From positions 1-64,000 of the forward strand of contig DFLE01000047.1 of assembly GCA_002373375.1 (NCBI GenBank): a stretch of DNA of 64,000 bases, read 5' to 3'. The notes under the pieces are model-generated. The model saw nothing but the letters and a program-made list of their open reading frames with translations. It did not search any database and was not told where the DNA came from. Both the position numbers and the translations under genes were made by a program. This document shows, piece after piece, positions 17,751-25,202 of this stretch; positions within the stretch are counted from its first letter, which is position 1; each line of letters begins with the position of its first letter. The stretch is from Prevotellaceae bacterium UBA3627 (GTDB lineage: Bacteria > Bacteroidota > Bacteroidia > Bacteroidales > Bacteroidaceae).

Positions 17751-18867
17751 TTTCATATTCCCTCTGATATTCCTGCATCCCGTTTTCTTTCTTGTAGATG
17801 AAATAGTTTATCGTCAGGTGCATTGCTACGAACATGGTGATGTCAACGAATATCATGATTGTCTGGGAGATGTAGGCGGCCATCAGGTAGTTCACCACGA
17901 TGAACAGCATTGACAGCGCGAGCAGTGTCAGCATGGTGAGGTGTGTGTTCAGCCCTGCTCGCATCAGTTTGTGGTGTATGTGGTTCTTGTCGGGCAGGAA
18001 CGGGTTGCGGCCGTCTCTTATGCGGCTCATCATCACCCTTATCACGTCAAGACACGGGATGATGATGGTGCTGACGGCTACGATGCCCACGTTGTGGAAA
18101 TAAGGATTCCATACTGGTGTAAGCTGCCAATAGTGCAGTATAAGGAAAGACAGGGTGAAACCCAGTGTGAGGCTGCCGGTGTCACCCATGAAAGTCTTGT
18201 GCTTATGTGCATATACGTTGTAGTAGAAAAACGCTATCAGTACTCCCACGTATGTCAGTGACAGCAGAGCCCATATAGTGTCGCCCGTCGTAATGTTGAG
18301 CATAGCAATTACGGCGAGAGCCATGATAGATAGTCCTGACGCCAGTCCGTCAATGCCGTCTATGAGGTTCATGGCATTGGTTACATATACGGAGAACAAC
18401 ACTGTGACGGGCATACCTATCCAGAAAGGTATCTCGTTGATGAAACACACATATTGCAGGTTGCTTATCCACAGTCCGCTTACGCAGAGTAGTGATGCGG
18501 CCAGTATCTGCACCAAGAACTTGATGCGGTAGCTCACTCCGTGCAGATCGTCATACAGGCCGATGATATACAGCATCATTACACCGCCCAGATAGGCCAC
18601 GAAAGTCTGCACCACGGCACCCTGCCACAGCCGTTGGGTATCCACGTCAAGCCTCAGCATCAGCACTATGACTACCGCGATGGCAATGATGACGATGGGC
18701 AGAAACACCACACCTCCCAGTCGCGGTATGGGTAGTTTGTGTACCTTTCGGCTGTCGGGTAAATCAAAGATGTGGAGCTCGTGTGAGAGCTCCACAATCT
18801 TTGGTATCAGTTTGATGCCTAATACTAAGGCTATCAAAAATGCTATTATAAGAAAATAATATACCAC
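17743..18867 (-). CDS. wecA: Undecaprenyl-phosphate N-acetylhexosamine-1-phosphate transferase (WecA/TagO-like, MraY family)
   Basis: The 374-residue protein with ten or eleven membrane helices has the polyprenyl-phosphate transferase motifs in order: PRLGG (about residue 49), GLYDDLHG with the Asp pair, NAMNLIDGIDGLASG, FMGDTGS, and the HIHH motif in PDKNHIHHKLMR. It starts repeat-unit synthesis by attaching a sugar-1-phosphate to the lipid carrier. Facing the wecB-containing cluster, it is the probable initiating enzyme. The exact sugar (GlcNAc or another) is not shown by sequence. Confidence 0.85.
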   Translation of the reverse strand: MVYYFLIIAFLIALVLGIKLIPKIVELSHELHIFDLPDSRKVHKLPIPRLGGVVFLPIVIIAIAVVIVLMLRLDVDTQRLWQGAVVQTFVAYLGGVMMLYIIGLYDDLHGVSYRIKFLVQILAASLLCVSGLWISNLQYVCFINEIPFWIGMPVTVLFSVYVTNAMNLIDGIDGLASGLSIMALAVIAMLNITTGDTIWALLSLTYVGVLIAFFYYNVYAHKHKTFMGDTGSLTLGFTLSFLILHYWQLTPVWNPYFHNVGIVAVSTIIIPCLDVIRVMMSRIRDGRNPFLPDKNHIHHKLMRAGLNTHLTMLTLLALSMLFIVVNYLMAAYISQTIMIFVDITMFVAMHLTINYFIYKKENGMQEYQREYEIK

Positions 18868-18877
18868 CTTGCTGTGC

Positions 18878-19732
18878 TTATTTCACCATTACTACAAGAT
18901 ACTTGCTTGTTGACCAGAACTTCTCTGGGTTTGTAATGCGGAGCACATACTGTTTCTGTGCATCCTGCTGCAAGGTGTATGTACCAGCAGGGTGTGTGGT
19001 AAGAATCTTCGCAGACTTAGAGCAGAGCTTGATCTCCTTGTCCACGCGCATGTCAGCCTTGGTGAAATAGTTCTTGTTGAAGTTGTCCTTCTTCAGCACG
19101 TCGCCGCTCTGGTAGATGTTGTTAGCCTTCAACTCCTTCTTTGTTCCGAATACATAGTACACGGTGTGGAGCTCCTTGTCCTGGTTGCTGATGGTCTCGG
19201 CGTTCTTAGCAGCCTCCTCCTTCAGTTCAGTCACGTTAGTGTTCAGCTCAGCAACAGTCTGGTCAAGCTCAGCAATGTGAATGTTCTTCTGCTCCAGTTC
19301 GGTGCGCAGCTGCTGCAGCTCGTTGTTCTTGTCCTCCAGTTCCTTGGTGAGGCTCTCCACCATCTTCTTGAACTCGGCAGAGCGTGTGCTGCCCTCGCGT
19401 ACCTGGCGCTGCAACTTTGCAATCAGCTCCTTGTTGTGCTTCATACGCTCCTGTATGTTCTTCATACTCTCGCGTATCTGTGCAGGCTGACTGGCACCCT
19501 CGCCGGCCTTGGCAAGGCTGACCTTCTCCTCATCAGCTTCGATGAGGCGGAAGCCCTCCTGTATCTCGTTGAACGTACCCATCATATCGTTCAACTCATT
19601 ATCTTTCTGGTCAAGTACGCGTTGCAGAGAGTCAATGCGCTCGTCTGCCTGCTGTACGGTTCCGTTCTTGCCTGTCTGTGTGCAGCTGGCAGTGAGAACT
19701 GCGGCTACTGCGAATAGAATAATCTTTTTCAT
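18878..19732 (-). CDS. Coiled-coil lipoprotein of unknown function
   Basis: The 284-residue protein has a lipoprotein signal (MKKIILFAVAAVLTASC; the Cys in LTASC is the lipidation site). About residues 30-190 are heptad-rich, glutamate/lysine/leucine-dense coiled coil, followed by a globular C-terminal domain (about 190-284) starting ELHTVYYVFGTKKEL. It is a type common in Bacteroidales genomes without an assigned function. It lies 10 nt upstream of the WecA-like gene and may share its transcript. A long opposite-strand frame here is an artefact of the biased coiled-coil codons. Confidence 0.85.
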   Translation of the reverse strand: MKKIILFAVAAVLTASCTQTGKNGTVQQADERIDSLQRVLDQKDNELNDMMGTFNEIQEGFRLIEADEEKVSLAKAGEGASQPAQIRESMKNIQERMKHNKELIAKLQRQVREGSTRSAEFKKMVESLTKELEDKNNELQQLRTELEQKNIHIAELDQTVAELNTNVTELKEEAAKNAETISNQDKELHTVYYVFGTKKELKANNIYQSGDVLKKDNFNKNYFTKADMRVDKEIKLCSKSAKILTTHPAGTYTLQQDAQKQYVLRITNPEKFWSTSKYLVVMVK

Positions 19733-19776
19733 TTCTTTTTTGTTAGGATTAGTTTATTTGCCTTACAAAATTAAGC

Positions 19777-19816
19777 AAAAAATGTGATATACCAACGTTG
19801 GTATATCACATTTTTT
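19777..19816. terminator. 40-bp perfect palindrome, probable terminator of folE
   Basis: The sequence is its own reverse complement around the ACGT centre at 19796/19797, with A6 and T6 ends: an 18-bp stem with a minimal loop. It lies 20 bp past the folE stop and 44 bp before the next ATG. It can end folE transcripts and could also cover the next gene's promoter as a dyad. Confidence 0.75.
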
Positions 19817-19836
19817 GTTGAATATACAAATAAATG

Positions 19837-20457
19837 TTAAAAATGCCTGCCGTTCATGTGTATCATGTTGAAAAACTCGTTGCGCAGCTGGGTGTTCTCC
19901 TTAAAACAACCGGTAAAATATGACACAGTCATGTCGCCGTTGTTTCTCACGCCTCTCATGCTCTTGCACAGGTGTTTTCCCTTCATCACTATGGCGAAGC
20001 CCTTCGCTGTGTTGTCAAGGGCATCAGCCAGCATATCTATTATCTCTCGGCACAGACGCTCCTGCAACTGGAGCTTTGCGGCGCAGTATCCCACTACTCT
20101 CGCCACCTTTGATATGCCCAGTATGTTACCGTCGGTGCTGGGTATGTAGGCGAAGTAATACTGTCCGAAGAAAGGCAGCATGTGGTGCTCACACATGGAG
20201 TAGTACTCACCGCTGTCAAATACCATCTCTGACTGGTGTGCAGTATTCCTGAACGTAGTGATGTGAGGCTTCTTCTCGGCATCATATCCGCGGAATATCT
20301 CATCATACATACGTGCTATGCGCTCAGGTGTGCCGAGCACTCCCTCACGCTCAGGGTCATCGCCTATGTAGCGTATTATGGTGCGCAGAGCGTTGAGCAG
20401 TTCCTCCCGGCTTACTGTATGTTTATTATCTTGTGTGTTTGCAGTGATAGCTTCCAT
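19837..20457 (-). CDS. folE: GTP cyclohydrolase I
   Basis: The 206-residue enzyme makes dihydroneopterin triphosphate from GTP, the shared precursor of folate and 7-deazaguanine. Zinc ligands are visible: Cys89 and His92 in SMCEHHMLPF, and Cys164 in KHLCKSMRG. The 5' end overlaps queE by 46 nt in another frame, so the genes form one operon with queD and queE. The association with queuosine genes points to a role in preQ0 synthesis, although it may also feed folate. Confidence 0.95.
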   Translation of the reverse strand: MEAITANTQDNKHTVSREELLNALRTIIRYIGDDPEREGVLGTPERIARMYDEIFRGYDAEKKPHITTFRNTAHQSEMVFDSGEYYSMCEHHMLPFFGQYYFAYIPSTDGNILGISKVARVVGYCAAKLQLQERLCREIIDMLADALDNTAKGFAIVMKGKHLCKSMRGVRNNGDMTVSYFTGCFKENTQLRNEFFNMIHMNGRHF

Positions 20458-20999
20458 TTTGGATTGCTTAATATATAGTTAATTGTTTCTTTCAGTGTCT
20501 TCTTATTCTTCTCCTCGTCGCCGCTGTCAATGGGCTGCAGGCGCAGTTCCTTTATGCCTGGCATCATGGCAGTGATGGCGGCTTGGTCAGCGTATAGCGG
20601 TCTCTCTCCGTCAAACAGGACCTTCAGCTCGTCAATGCGTTGTATCCTTACCGGCAGGCTCTTTGGCGAACACGTTACCCAGTCTATGCAGCATCCCTCG
20701 GGCAGCGGTGTGGAACCGTTGGTCTCTATCTGTATGTAGAACCCTGCCTGGTGCAGCAGTGTGGTCAGCAGTGCCGTAATCTGTAGTGTAGGCTCTCCAC
20801 CTGTTATCACTATGTGTCGGGTGGGGTAGTGTGACACTGCACTTACAATCTCCTCCTCGCTCATCTCCTTACCCTCCTGGTGCTGGGTATCGCAGAAAGC
20901 ACAGCGGGCATTACATCCGCTGAGACGCAGAAACACTGCCGCGGTGCCTGTGTGCAGGCCCTCGCCTTGCAGCGAATAGAATATCTCGTTTACTTTCAT
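20412..20999 (-). CDS. queE: 7-carboxy-7-deazaguanine synthase
   Basis: The 195-residue radical SAM enzyme converts 6-carboxytetrahydropterin to 7-carboxy-7-deazaguanine. The cluster motif CNARCAFC (Cys29, 33, 36) and the substrate-binding start FYSLQGEG are present, and TGGEP follows near residue 75. Length is normal for the family. A 116-nt gap to queD contains a small GTAAAC/GTTTAC hairpin at 21042-21062. The queC step is not encoded in the window. Confidence 0.93.
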   Translation of the reverse strand: MKVNEIFYSLQGEGLHTGTAAVFLRLSGCNARCAFCDTQHQEGKEMSEEEIVSAVSHYPTRHIVITGGEPTLQITALLTTLLHQAGFYIQIETNGSTPLPEGCCIDWVTCSPKSLPVRIQRIDELKVLFDGERPLYADQAAITAMMPGIKELRLQPIDSGDEEKNKKTLKETINYILSNPKWKLSLQTHKIINIQ

Positions 21000-21115
21000 G
21001 CTCTTAATGTTGGAATGAAGTCTTGTGAGGAGTCATCAGGTGGTAAACAAAAAAACTGTTTACGTCTTTCCATACGGCGCAGTTGCGTTAACAATAGGGC
21101 ATCAGCCGTTCAGCC

Positions 21116-21448
21116 TCAGTCCTGCTCATATATGGCAACATTGCCCACACTCTCCTGTACCTCCACGCGGTAGCATTGAGGTATCTGGTCGGCTATCCAT
21201 TTTGCAATGTTCTCAGCCGTAGGATTAAAAGGCAGGAGTTCGTTGAAGTTTCCGTGGTCCAGATATCCGTGTATCTGTTCCTTAATCTTAGAGAAGTCTG
21301 CCACCATGCCGTCGGCGTTAAGCTGTGCTGACTTACAAAATATGGTCACCACCCAGTTATGGCCGTGCATGCGCTGGCACTTACTCTCGTATGACAGCTT
21401 GAGCTGATGACAGCCCGCTATCTCCATTGTTTTCTTTAAGTAATACAT
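21116..21448 (-). CDS. queD: 6-carboxytetrahydropterin synthase
   Basis: The 110-residue T-fold enzyme converts dihydroneopterin triphosphate to 6-carboxytetrahydropterin. Zinc histidines His14, His28 and His30 (CQRMHGH) and the catalytic Cys24 are in place, with the LDHGNFNE motif further on. It is the first gene of the queD-queE-folE operon. Its AUG touches a TGACT/AGTCA hairpin (21448-21467) at the end of a roughly 185-nt structured leader. Confidence 0.93.
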   Translation of the reverse strand: MYYLKKTMEIAGCHQLKLSYESKCQRMHGHNWVVTIFCKSAQLNADGMVADFSKIKEQIHGYLDHGNFNELLPFNPTAENIAKWIADQIPQCYRVEVQESVGNVAIYEQD

Positions 21449-21492
21449 GACTGAAGTTTTTTAGTCAGGGTTTTCTTCCACCTGGTTTTCTG

Positions 21493-21636
21493 GTGCAATG
21501 TATCGCACGAAGCAAAAAATGAATGTCTGTTTGACAGGTTCATGGTCGCTGTGCGATTTTGCGAGTGCAATGTATCGCACGAAGCTAAGAATGAGGGTCA
21601 GCTTTGCTGGTTCATGGTCGCTATGCGATTTTGCGA
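21493..21636 (-). ncRNA. Tandem structured leader RNA (two 72-nt units) of queD-queE-folE
   Basis: Two 72-nt units (21565-21636, then 21493-21564) lie head to tail with no gap. In transcript direction each folds into a 7-bp outer helix (unit positions 8-14 with 57-63), an inner AGC/GCT helix, and an apical 4-bp hairpin (28-31 with 35-38). Between units the hairpin changes from CAGC/GCTG to CTGT/ACAG, keeping all pairs by two double substitutions; the outer helix shows U-G versus C-G. The flanking GACCATGAACC and GCTTCGTGCGATACATTGCAC are identical. A strong promoter (21640-21670) would start transcription at the edge of unit 1. A riboswitch or protein-bound leader is inferred; the ligand is unknown. 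Confidence 0.65.
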
Positions 21637-21639
21637 GTG

Positions 21640-21670
21640 CAAAGTTACTACTTTTACTTGAAACGCCAAA
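21640..21670 (-). promoter_or_regulatory. Promoter of the queD-queE-folE operon
   Basis: On the minus strand TTTG (21667-21670) and TAACTTTG (21640-21647) are 19 bp apart, an ideal Bacteroidetes promoter. The expected start, about 21630-21634, falls in the first bases of the tandem structured leader. Confidence 0.75.
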
Positions 21671-21710
21671 ACTTTTTCTCTGTTTTCTTTCCCGAATGGA
21701 AATAAAGTGT

Positions 21711-21756
21711 TAATTTTGCAGCTCAAAAAGTAAGACACATCAGGTCATGTTGACCT
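21711..21756 (+). promoter_or_regulatory. -7 box and inverted repeat before the TonB receptor
   Basis: TAATTTTG at 21711-21718 matches the -7 consensus; a clear -33 box is not visible. A 6-bp inverted repeat (AGGTCA, TGT, TGACCT, 21742-21756) follows in the leader and could be an operator or a small RNA hairpin. No cobalamin-riboswitch motif was recognised. Confidence 0.45.
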
Positions 21757-21800
21757 TTTATTTATTTTATTAATTAACAAAACAACTACAAAAACTTTTA

Positions 21801-23882
21801 ATGAAAAAGACAGTATTAAGGTGTCAGCACCGTCTGCGTTTCAAGAGTTTCTCGAGGAAGGGCTATGCCCTGTTCTCAGTGCTTGGTCGTGAGGTGCTCA
21901 TCGGTACTCTCAGTGTCTCTACGCTCTCTCATGCCAAGGCAGAGGGCGTAAGCGTGGTGACGGCAGCTGCCGCCGACTCGCTTCAGCGTAGTGAGCTGCG
22001 TCTTGATGAAGTGGTGGTGACGGGAACGCGCACGCCGCTGACGCAGGAGGAGAGCGCCAAGATTGTTTCTGTCATCACGCGCGAGGACATTCATCGTGCG
22101 GCGGCAGAGAGTATTAACGATGTGTTGAAAATGGCCACGGGCGTAGATGTCCGTCAGCGCGGTGGCTTTGGTGTACAGACGGACATCTCCATCGGCGGAG
22201 GCACTTTTGACCAGATTGCTATTCTTCTTAACGGTGTCAATATCAGCAATCCACAGACAGGACACCTCAGTGCCGACTTCCCCGTTTCCCTTGATGACAT
22301 AGAGCGTATAGAAGTGCTTGAGGGCGCCGCGTCGCGTGTGTATGGCGCACAGGCGTTTAACGGAGCGATAAACATCATCACTTCTCCCGGCGCTTCTTCC
22401 CAAGGCATGCGTAACGTCGTCGCCGTGGAGGGCGGCAGCTACGGCACGTTCGGACTGTCGGGCCGCGTGTCGCCGTTCCCTGAAGGCAGCACCACCATGC
22501 ATGCGCTGTCTGCCGGTTACAAGCAGAGTGACGGCGGTACGGAGAACAGCTATTTCCGTAAGTCGCAGGGATTCTATCAAGGACGTTATGCCTCGTCGTC
22601 GCAGCGTTACGTCAGGCTCTCTTCGCTTACATGGCAGCTCGGCGTCAGCACCATGCGCTATGGTGCCAATACGTTCTACTCTGCTGCCTATCCCCGGCAG
22701 TATGAGTCTGATATGCGCCTCTTCGCCTCTGCTACGGCCAATGTGGCAATAGGCAACGTGAATGTGCAGGTCACGCCTTACTGGAACCGTAACCATGACC
22801 ATTTCCAACTCATACGCGGCACCTCCACAGGTGAGAACTTCCACCGCAATGATGTACTGGGCATGGCGGCGCAGGCTTACACCGACTGGCTGCTCGGACG
22901 CTCCAGCATAGGTGCCGAACTACGTAAGGAGCGCATCATATCAACCAACCTCGGACAACCGCTCAGCGAGGCTGACTATATAGAGGTGTGGCGCCATCCA
23001 GACCATTACTATACAAAGAAATGCGGACGCACTGACTTCAGCATCTATCTGGAGCACAACGTGCTGCTGAGGCGTTTCACCGCCTCGCTCGGTGTGGTGG
23101 CAAACCGTAATACAGGCTACTCTGACTCCTTCCGCCTCTATCCGGGCATCGACATCAGTTATCGCCCTTCCAGCCACTGGCGGTTCACTGCTTCGTGGAA
23201 CATGGCATTCCGTATGCCTACGTTCACCGACCTCTTCTATAAGTCGCCCACGCAGCAGGGTAATATCGGACTGAAACCCGAGAAGGTCAGCTCCGTGCGC
23301 ATAGCAGCGAAGTACATCCATCCGGCTATAGACTGTCAGCTGTCGGCCTTCTATGACCACGGCACCGACATGATAGACTGGGTGATGTACACTGCGGAGG
23401 ATATATACCACTCAGCAAACTTCAAGCTCGACAACTGTGGCTTTGAGACCAACGTGACGCTGCGTCCGCAGGCACTCATGCCGCGCTGCCCTGTCACATC
23501 GCTAAAGGTAGGCTATGCCTACATATCGCAGACTCGTCATGACGACGTGGAGATATTCAAGTCCAACTATGCCATGGAGTACCTGCGCCATAAGTTCGTG
23601 GCAACCCTTGACCACAAGATAGTGTCGCGCCTCACGGCGTCGTGGTCGTTCCGTTGGCAGCAGCGCATGGGCTCATATATTATATATAAGGAGAACAAGT
23701 CCACGGGTGTGGCACATGACTATACACCCTTCGGCCTGCTCGACCTGAAACTGCGCTGGCAGGCTCCACGCTATGAACTCTCGTTGTCGATGAACAACCT
23801 CACGTCTTACAGATATTATGACATCGGCAATGTCATTCAGCCGGGTTTCTGGCTGATGGCAGGGGCAAAACTGAGATGGTAG
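21801..23882 (+). CDS. TonB-dependent outer-membrane receptor (BtuB-like)
   Basis: The 693-residue protein has a long signal region with the extended motif FSRKGYALFSVLGREV and cleavage near SHAKA. Next come a TonB-box-like LDEVVVTGTRTP (about residues 67-78), a plug domain (about 80-190: VLKMATGVDVRQRGG, ILLNGVNISNP, IERIEVLEGAAS, GAINIIT), and a 22-strand barrel ending in GFWLMAGAKLRW with a terminal aromatic. Size and plug resemble cobalamin or small-chelate receptors rather than SusC glycan receptors. No SusD partner is present. Substrate unproven. A long opposite-strand frame is a shadow. Confidence 0.88.
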   Translation: MKKTVLRCQHRLRFKSFSRKGYALFSVLGREVLIGTLSVSTLSHAKAEGVSVVTAAAADSLQRSELRLDEVVVTGTRTPLTQEESAKIVSVITREDIHRAAAESINDVLKMATGVDVRQRGGFGVQTDISIGGGTFDQIAILLNGVNISNPQTGHLSADFPVSLDDIERIEVLEGAASRVYGAQAFNGAINIITSPGASSQGMRNVVAVEGGSYGTFGLSGRVSPFPEGSTTMHALSAGYKQSDGGTENSYFRKSQGFYQGRYASSSQRYVRLSSLTWQLGVSTMRYGANTFYSAAYPRQYESDMRLFASATANVAIGNVNVQVTPYWNRNHDHFQLIRGTSTGENFHRNDVLGMAAQAYTDWLLGRSSIGAELRKERIISTNLGQPLSEADYIEVWRHPDHYYTKKCGRTDFSIYLEHNVLLRRFTASLGVVANRNTGYSDSFRLYPGIDISYRPSSHWRFTASWNMAFRMPTFTDLFYKSPTQQGNIGLKPEKVSSVRIAAKYIHPAIDCQLSAFYDHGTDMIDWVMYTAEDIYHSANFKLDNCGFETNVTLRPQALMPRCPVTSLKVGYAYISQTRHDDVEIFKSNYAMEYLRHKFVATLDHKIVSRLTASWSFRWQQRMGSYIIYKENKSTGVAHDYTPFGLLDLKLRWQAPRYELSLSMNNLTSYRYYDIGNVIQPGFWLMAGAKLRW

Positions 23883-23885
23883 AAT

Positions 23886-23931
23886 ACAAGAAATGAGACA
23901 GCCTCAACAGAGGTAATTCGTTTCTTGTTAA
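23886..23931 (+). terminator. Possible terminator of the TonB receptor gene
   Basis: ACAAGAAA and TTTCTTGT arms (7-8 bp) enclose a CCTC/GAGG hairpin and are followed by TTAAAAA. A weak U-tract makes this a moderate call. Confidence 0.45.
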
Positions 23932-23946
23932 AAACGCCAAATCGCT

Positions 23947-24315
23947 AAAATGTCCTATTGGCAGCCTTCCGTTAACGCCTCGTGCTTGCGATATTTCAAA
24001 ATTATTTCCCGCTGGTCGCGTACAGTGAAATCTACGGAGGGTTGTAACTACTTGATAATCAGTGATAGGATATAAAAAGGCATAAAAAAACGGTAGTTTT
24101 TGCCCTGTAAAAGCTATGCTTTCAGGGTGTAAAAGCTATCGAATGACACTCTAAAAGCTATGCTTTCATATCGTAAAGTGATAGCTTTCACGAAAAAGGG
24201 GGCGCGAAAAGTCGATTTTTCGCGTCCCCTTATTGTTTTTTATGCCTCTTTTTCTCCTATTTTACGTTTTTTCGTTGACATGATTTTTATCAAGCAATGA
24301 CAAAAATGTCCTATT
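23947..24315. repeat. 369-bp non-coding iteron element, copy A
   Basis: The element is bounded at both ends by AAAATGTCCTATT (23947-23959 and 24303-24315). The left part carries CCTTCCGTTAACGCCTC, GATATTTCAAAA, GGTTGTAACT and TTGATAATCAGTGAT, shared with copy B at 53780-54148. The centre has AAAGCTAT iterons at 24110, 24132 and 24154 (exact 22-bp period), a degenerate unit near 24175 and an inverted one upstream. The right part shares TTTTACG-TTTTTTCGTTGACA with copy B. A hairpin with AAGGGG/CCCCTT arms (24196-24231) is specific to this copy. No reading frame is conserved. Confidence 0.7.
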
Positions 24316-24360
24316 CTATGTAGTTGCGTCCCTCGGTTCTTTTTATAACAAAAAATTATC

Positions 24361-24507
24361 ATGAATTTTCCATAAATTATCAAAAATTTTAATGTTGAAA
24401 AATTAATGTTCAATTCTTGCGTCCCTACGGTAGCAAGCGTCTCCTTACGTCGCCGAGCGCGTGGGAAATTATATGATAATTATATGTTCAAAACATATCA
24501 TAAATTT
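24361..24507. repeat. Family R2 repeat, copy 2, interrupted by a 47-bp module
   Basis: It aligns with 593-697, but between the CAATTC and GGGAAATT blocks it holds an additional segment (24417-24463) that starts TTGCGTCCCTACGGTAGC and ends GCCGAGCGCGTG. A nearly identical module sits at 53674-53720 in a different position. The copy lies just right of iteron element A. Confidence 0.65.
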
Positions 24508-24522
24508 ATATAGCCTTTATTT

Positions 24523-24587
24523 CTGTCTCGTTAGAGCCCTAGATTCTTAAAAAGATTTACCTTGATTTCTGCCCGTAAGGGCAAAAA
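24523..24587. repeat. Double-hairpin dispersed repeat, family R3, copy 2
   Basis: It has CTCGTTAGAG and GCCCGTAAGGGC hairpins with the shared linker TTAAAAAGATT and GATTTCTG. It is related to 711-773 and 50768-50830. The stretch 24588-24669 shows nothing further. Confidence 0.55.
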
Positions 24588-24669
24588 AGAATAAATCAGC
24601 ATCCGTAGTGTTTCCCCTTTGATGCAAAATCAAAAGAAAATCATTTGTGCTAAAAAACGCTCCAATTCT

Positions 24670-24700
24670 TTTGCAGAATAAATATATTTAATTATTTTTG
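24670..24700 (+). promoter_or_regulatory. Promoter of the small direct-repeat-flanked gene
   Basis: TTTG (24670-24673) and TATTTTTG (24693-24700) are 19 bp apart, a full consensus match. The expected transcript starts near 24707 and includes the first direct repeat in its leader. Confidence 0.65.
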
Positions 24701-24725
24701 CATTAGGGCGTTACTAATTTGAGGT

Positions 24726-24756
24726 TTTAAGCGCCTGTTATATTGAAGCATGAAAA
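24726..24756. repeat. 31-bp direct repeat, left copy
   Basis: The sequence TTTAAGCGCCTG(T/C)TATATTGAAGCATGAAAA recurs at 25025-25055 with one mismatch, 299 bp apart, bracketing the small gene at 24780-25019. Confidence 0.8.
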
Positions 24757-24779
24757 TTTGAAACTTTAAGTCGGTAATT

Positions 24780-25019
24780 ATGGTAGATAAGACAGAGCAT
24801 GGAATACCGCCAGCAATATTAAAAAAAATACTTGATAAGGCAAAAAAGCTAAATTACGCAGTCGGTGATATTGCATATCGTGATGGTGCATATTATGCTT
24901 TTTGCAATATGCAAAACACCAAAGACATACAACAAAATAAAGGAGACTCAAGGGCTGTAATAACATATAAGAATGGGTCATTGGAAAATGCCCCATTCCC
25001 TCCATATCCTATAGACTAA
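24780..25019 (+). CDS. Small hypothetical protein in a direct-repeat cassette
   Basis: The 79-residue, AT-rich gene encodes an acidic/basic mixed protein starting MVDKTEHGIPPAILKKIL and ending APFPPYPID. The N-terminal half looks helical, followed by a short beta-rich stretch (DIAYRDGAYYAFCNM). There is no signal peptide or membrane helix, and the family is not recognised. A consensus promoter lies upstream and 31-bp direct repeats flank the gene. The composition differs from the GC-richer neighbours, which suggests an acquired piece. Confidence 0.6.
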   Translation: MVDKTEHGIPPAILKKILDKAKKLNYAVGDIAYRDGAYYAFCNMQNTKDIQQNKGDSRAVITYKNGSLENAPFPPYPID

Positions 25020-25024
25020 TTAGA

Positions 25025-25055
25025 TTTAAGCGCCTGCTATATTGAAGCATGAAAA
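25025..25055. repeat. 31-bp direct repeat, right copy
   Basis: This is the partner of 24726-24756 (one mismatch). It starts 5 bp after the stop codon of the small gene. The following 25056-25202 has a GAATCCTTAGAGTTTT string also seen near 869-884 and no gene. Confidence 0.8.
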
Positions 25056-25202
25056 ACCTGAAGCGGATTAAAGGATTTTTGGATTTTATCATCCTGATAT
25101 CCCTGAATCCTTAGAGTTTTAATAAAGAGCCAGAGGAAAGGGAGAGTAAACTTCCCTGAGTCCTTAGGTCGCGAATGAGGTCAATAATCAAACTTAAGAC
25201 TG

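Noticed and set aside
18992..19717. 241-residue plus-strand reading frame
   Set aside because: It is the opposite strand of the coiled-coil lipoprotein; its leucine/valine-rich content mirrors the repetitive codons there.
21719..21800. Cobalamin riboswitch before the TonB receptor
   Set aside because: The leader is too short and lacks the conserved B12-box; only a small inverted repeat is seen.
21876..22844. 322-residue minus-strand reading frame
   Set aside because: It lies wholly opposite the TonB receptor, which has clear motifs, signal region and barrel end.
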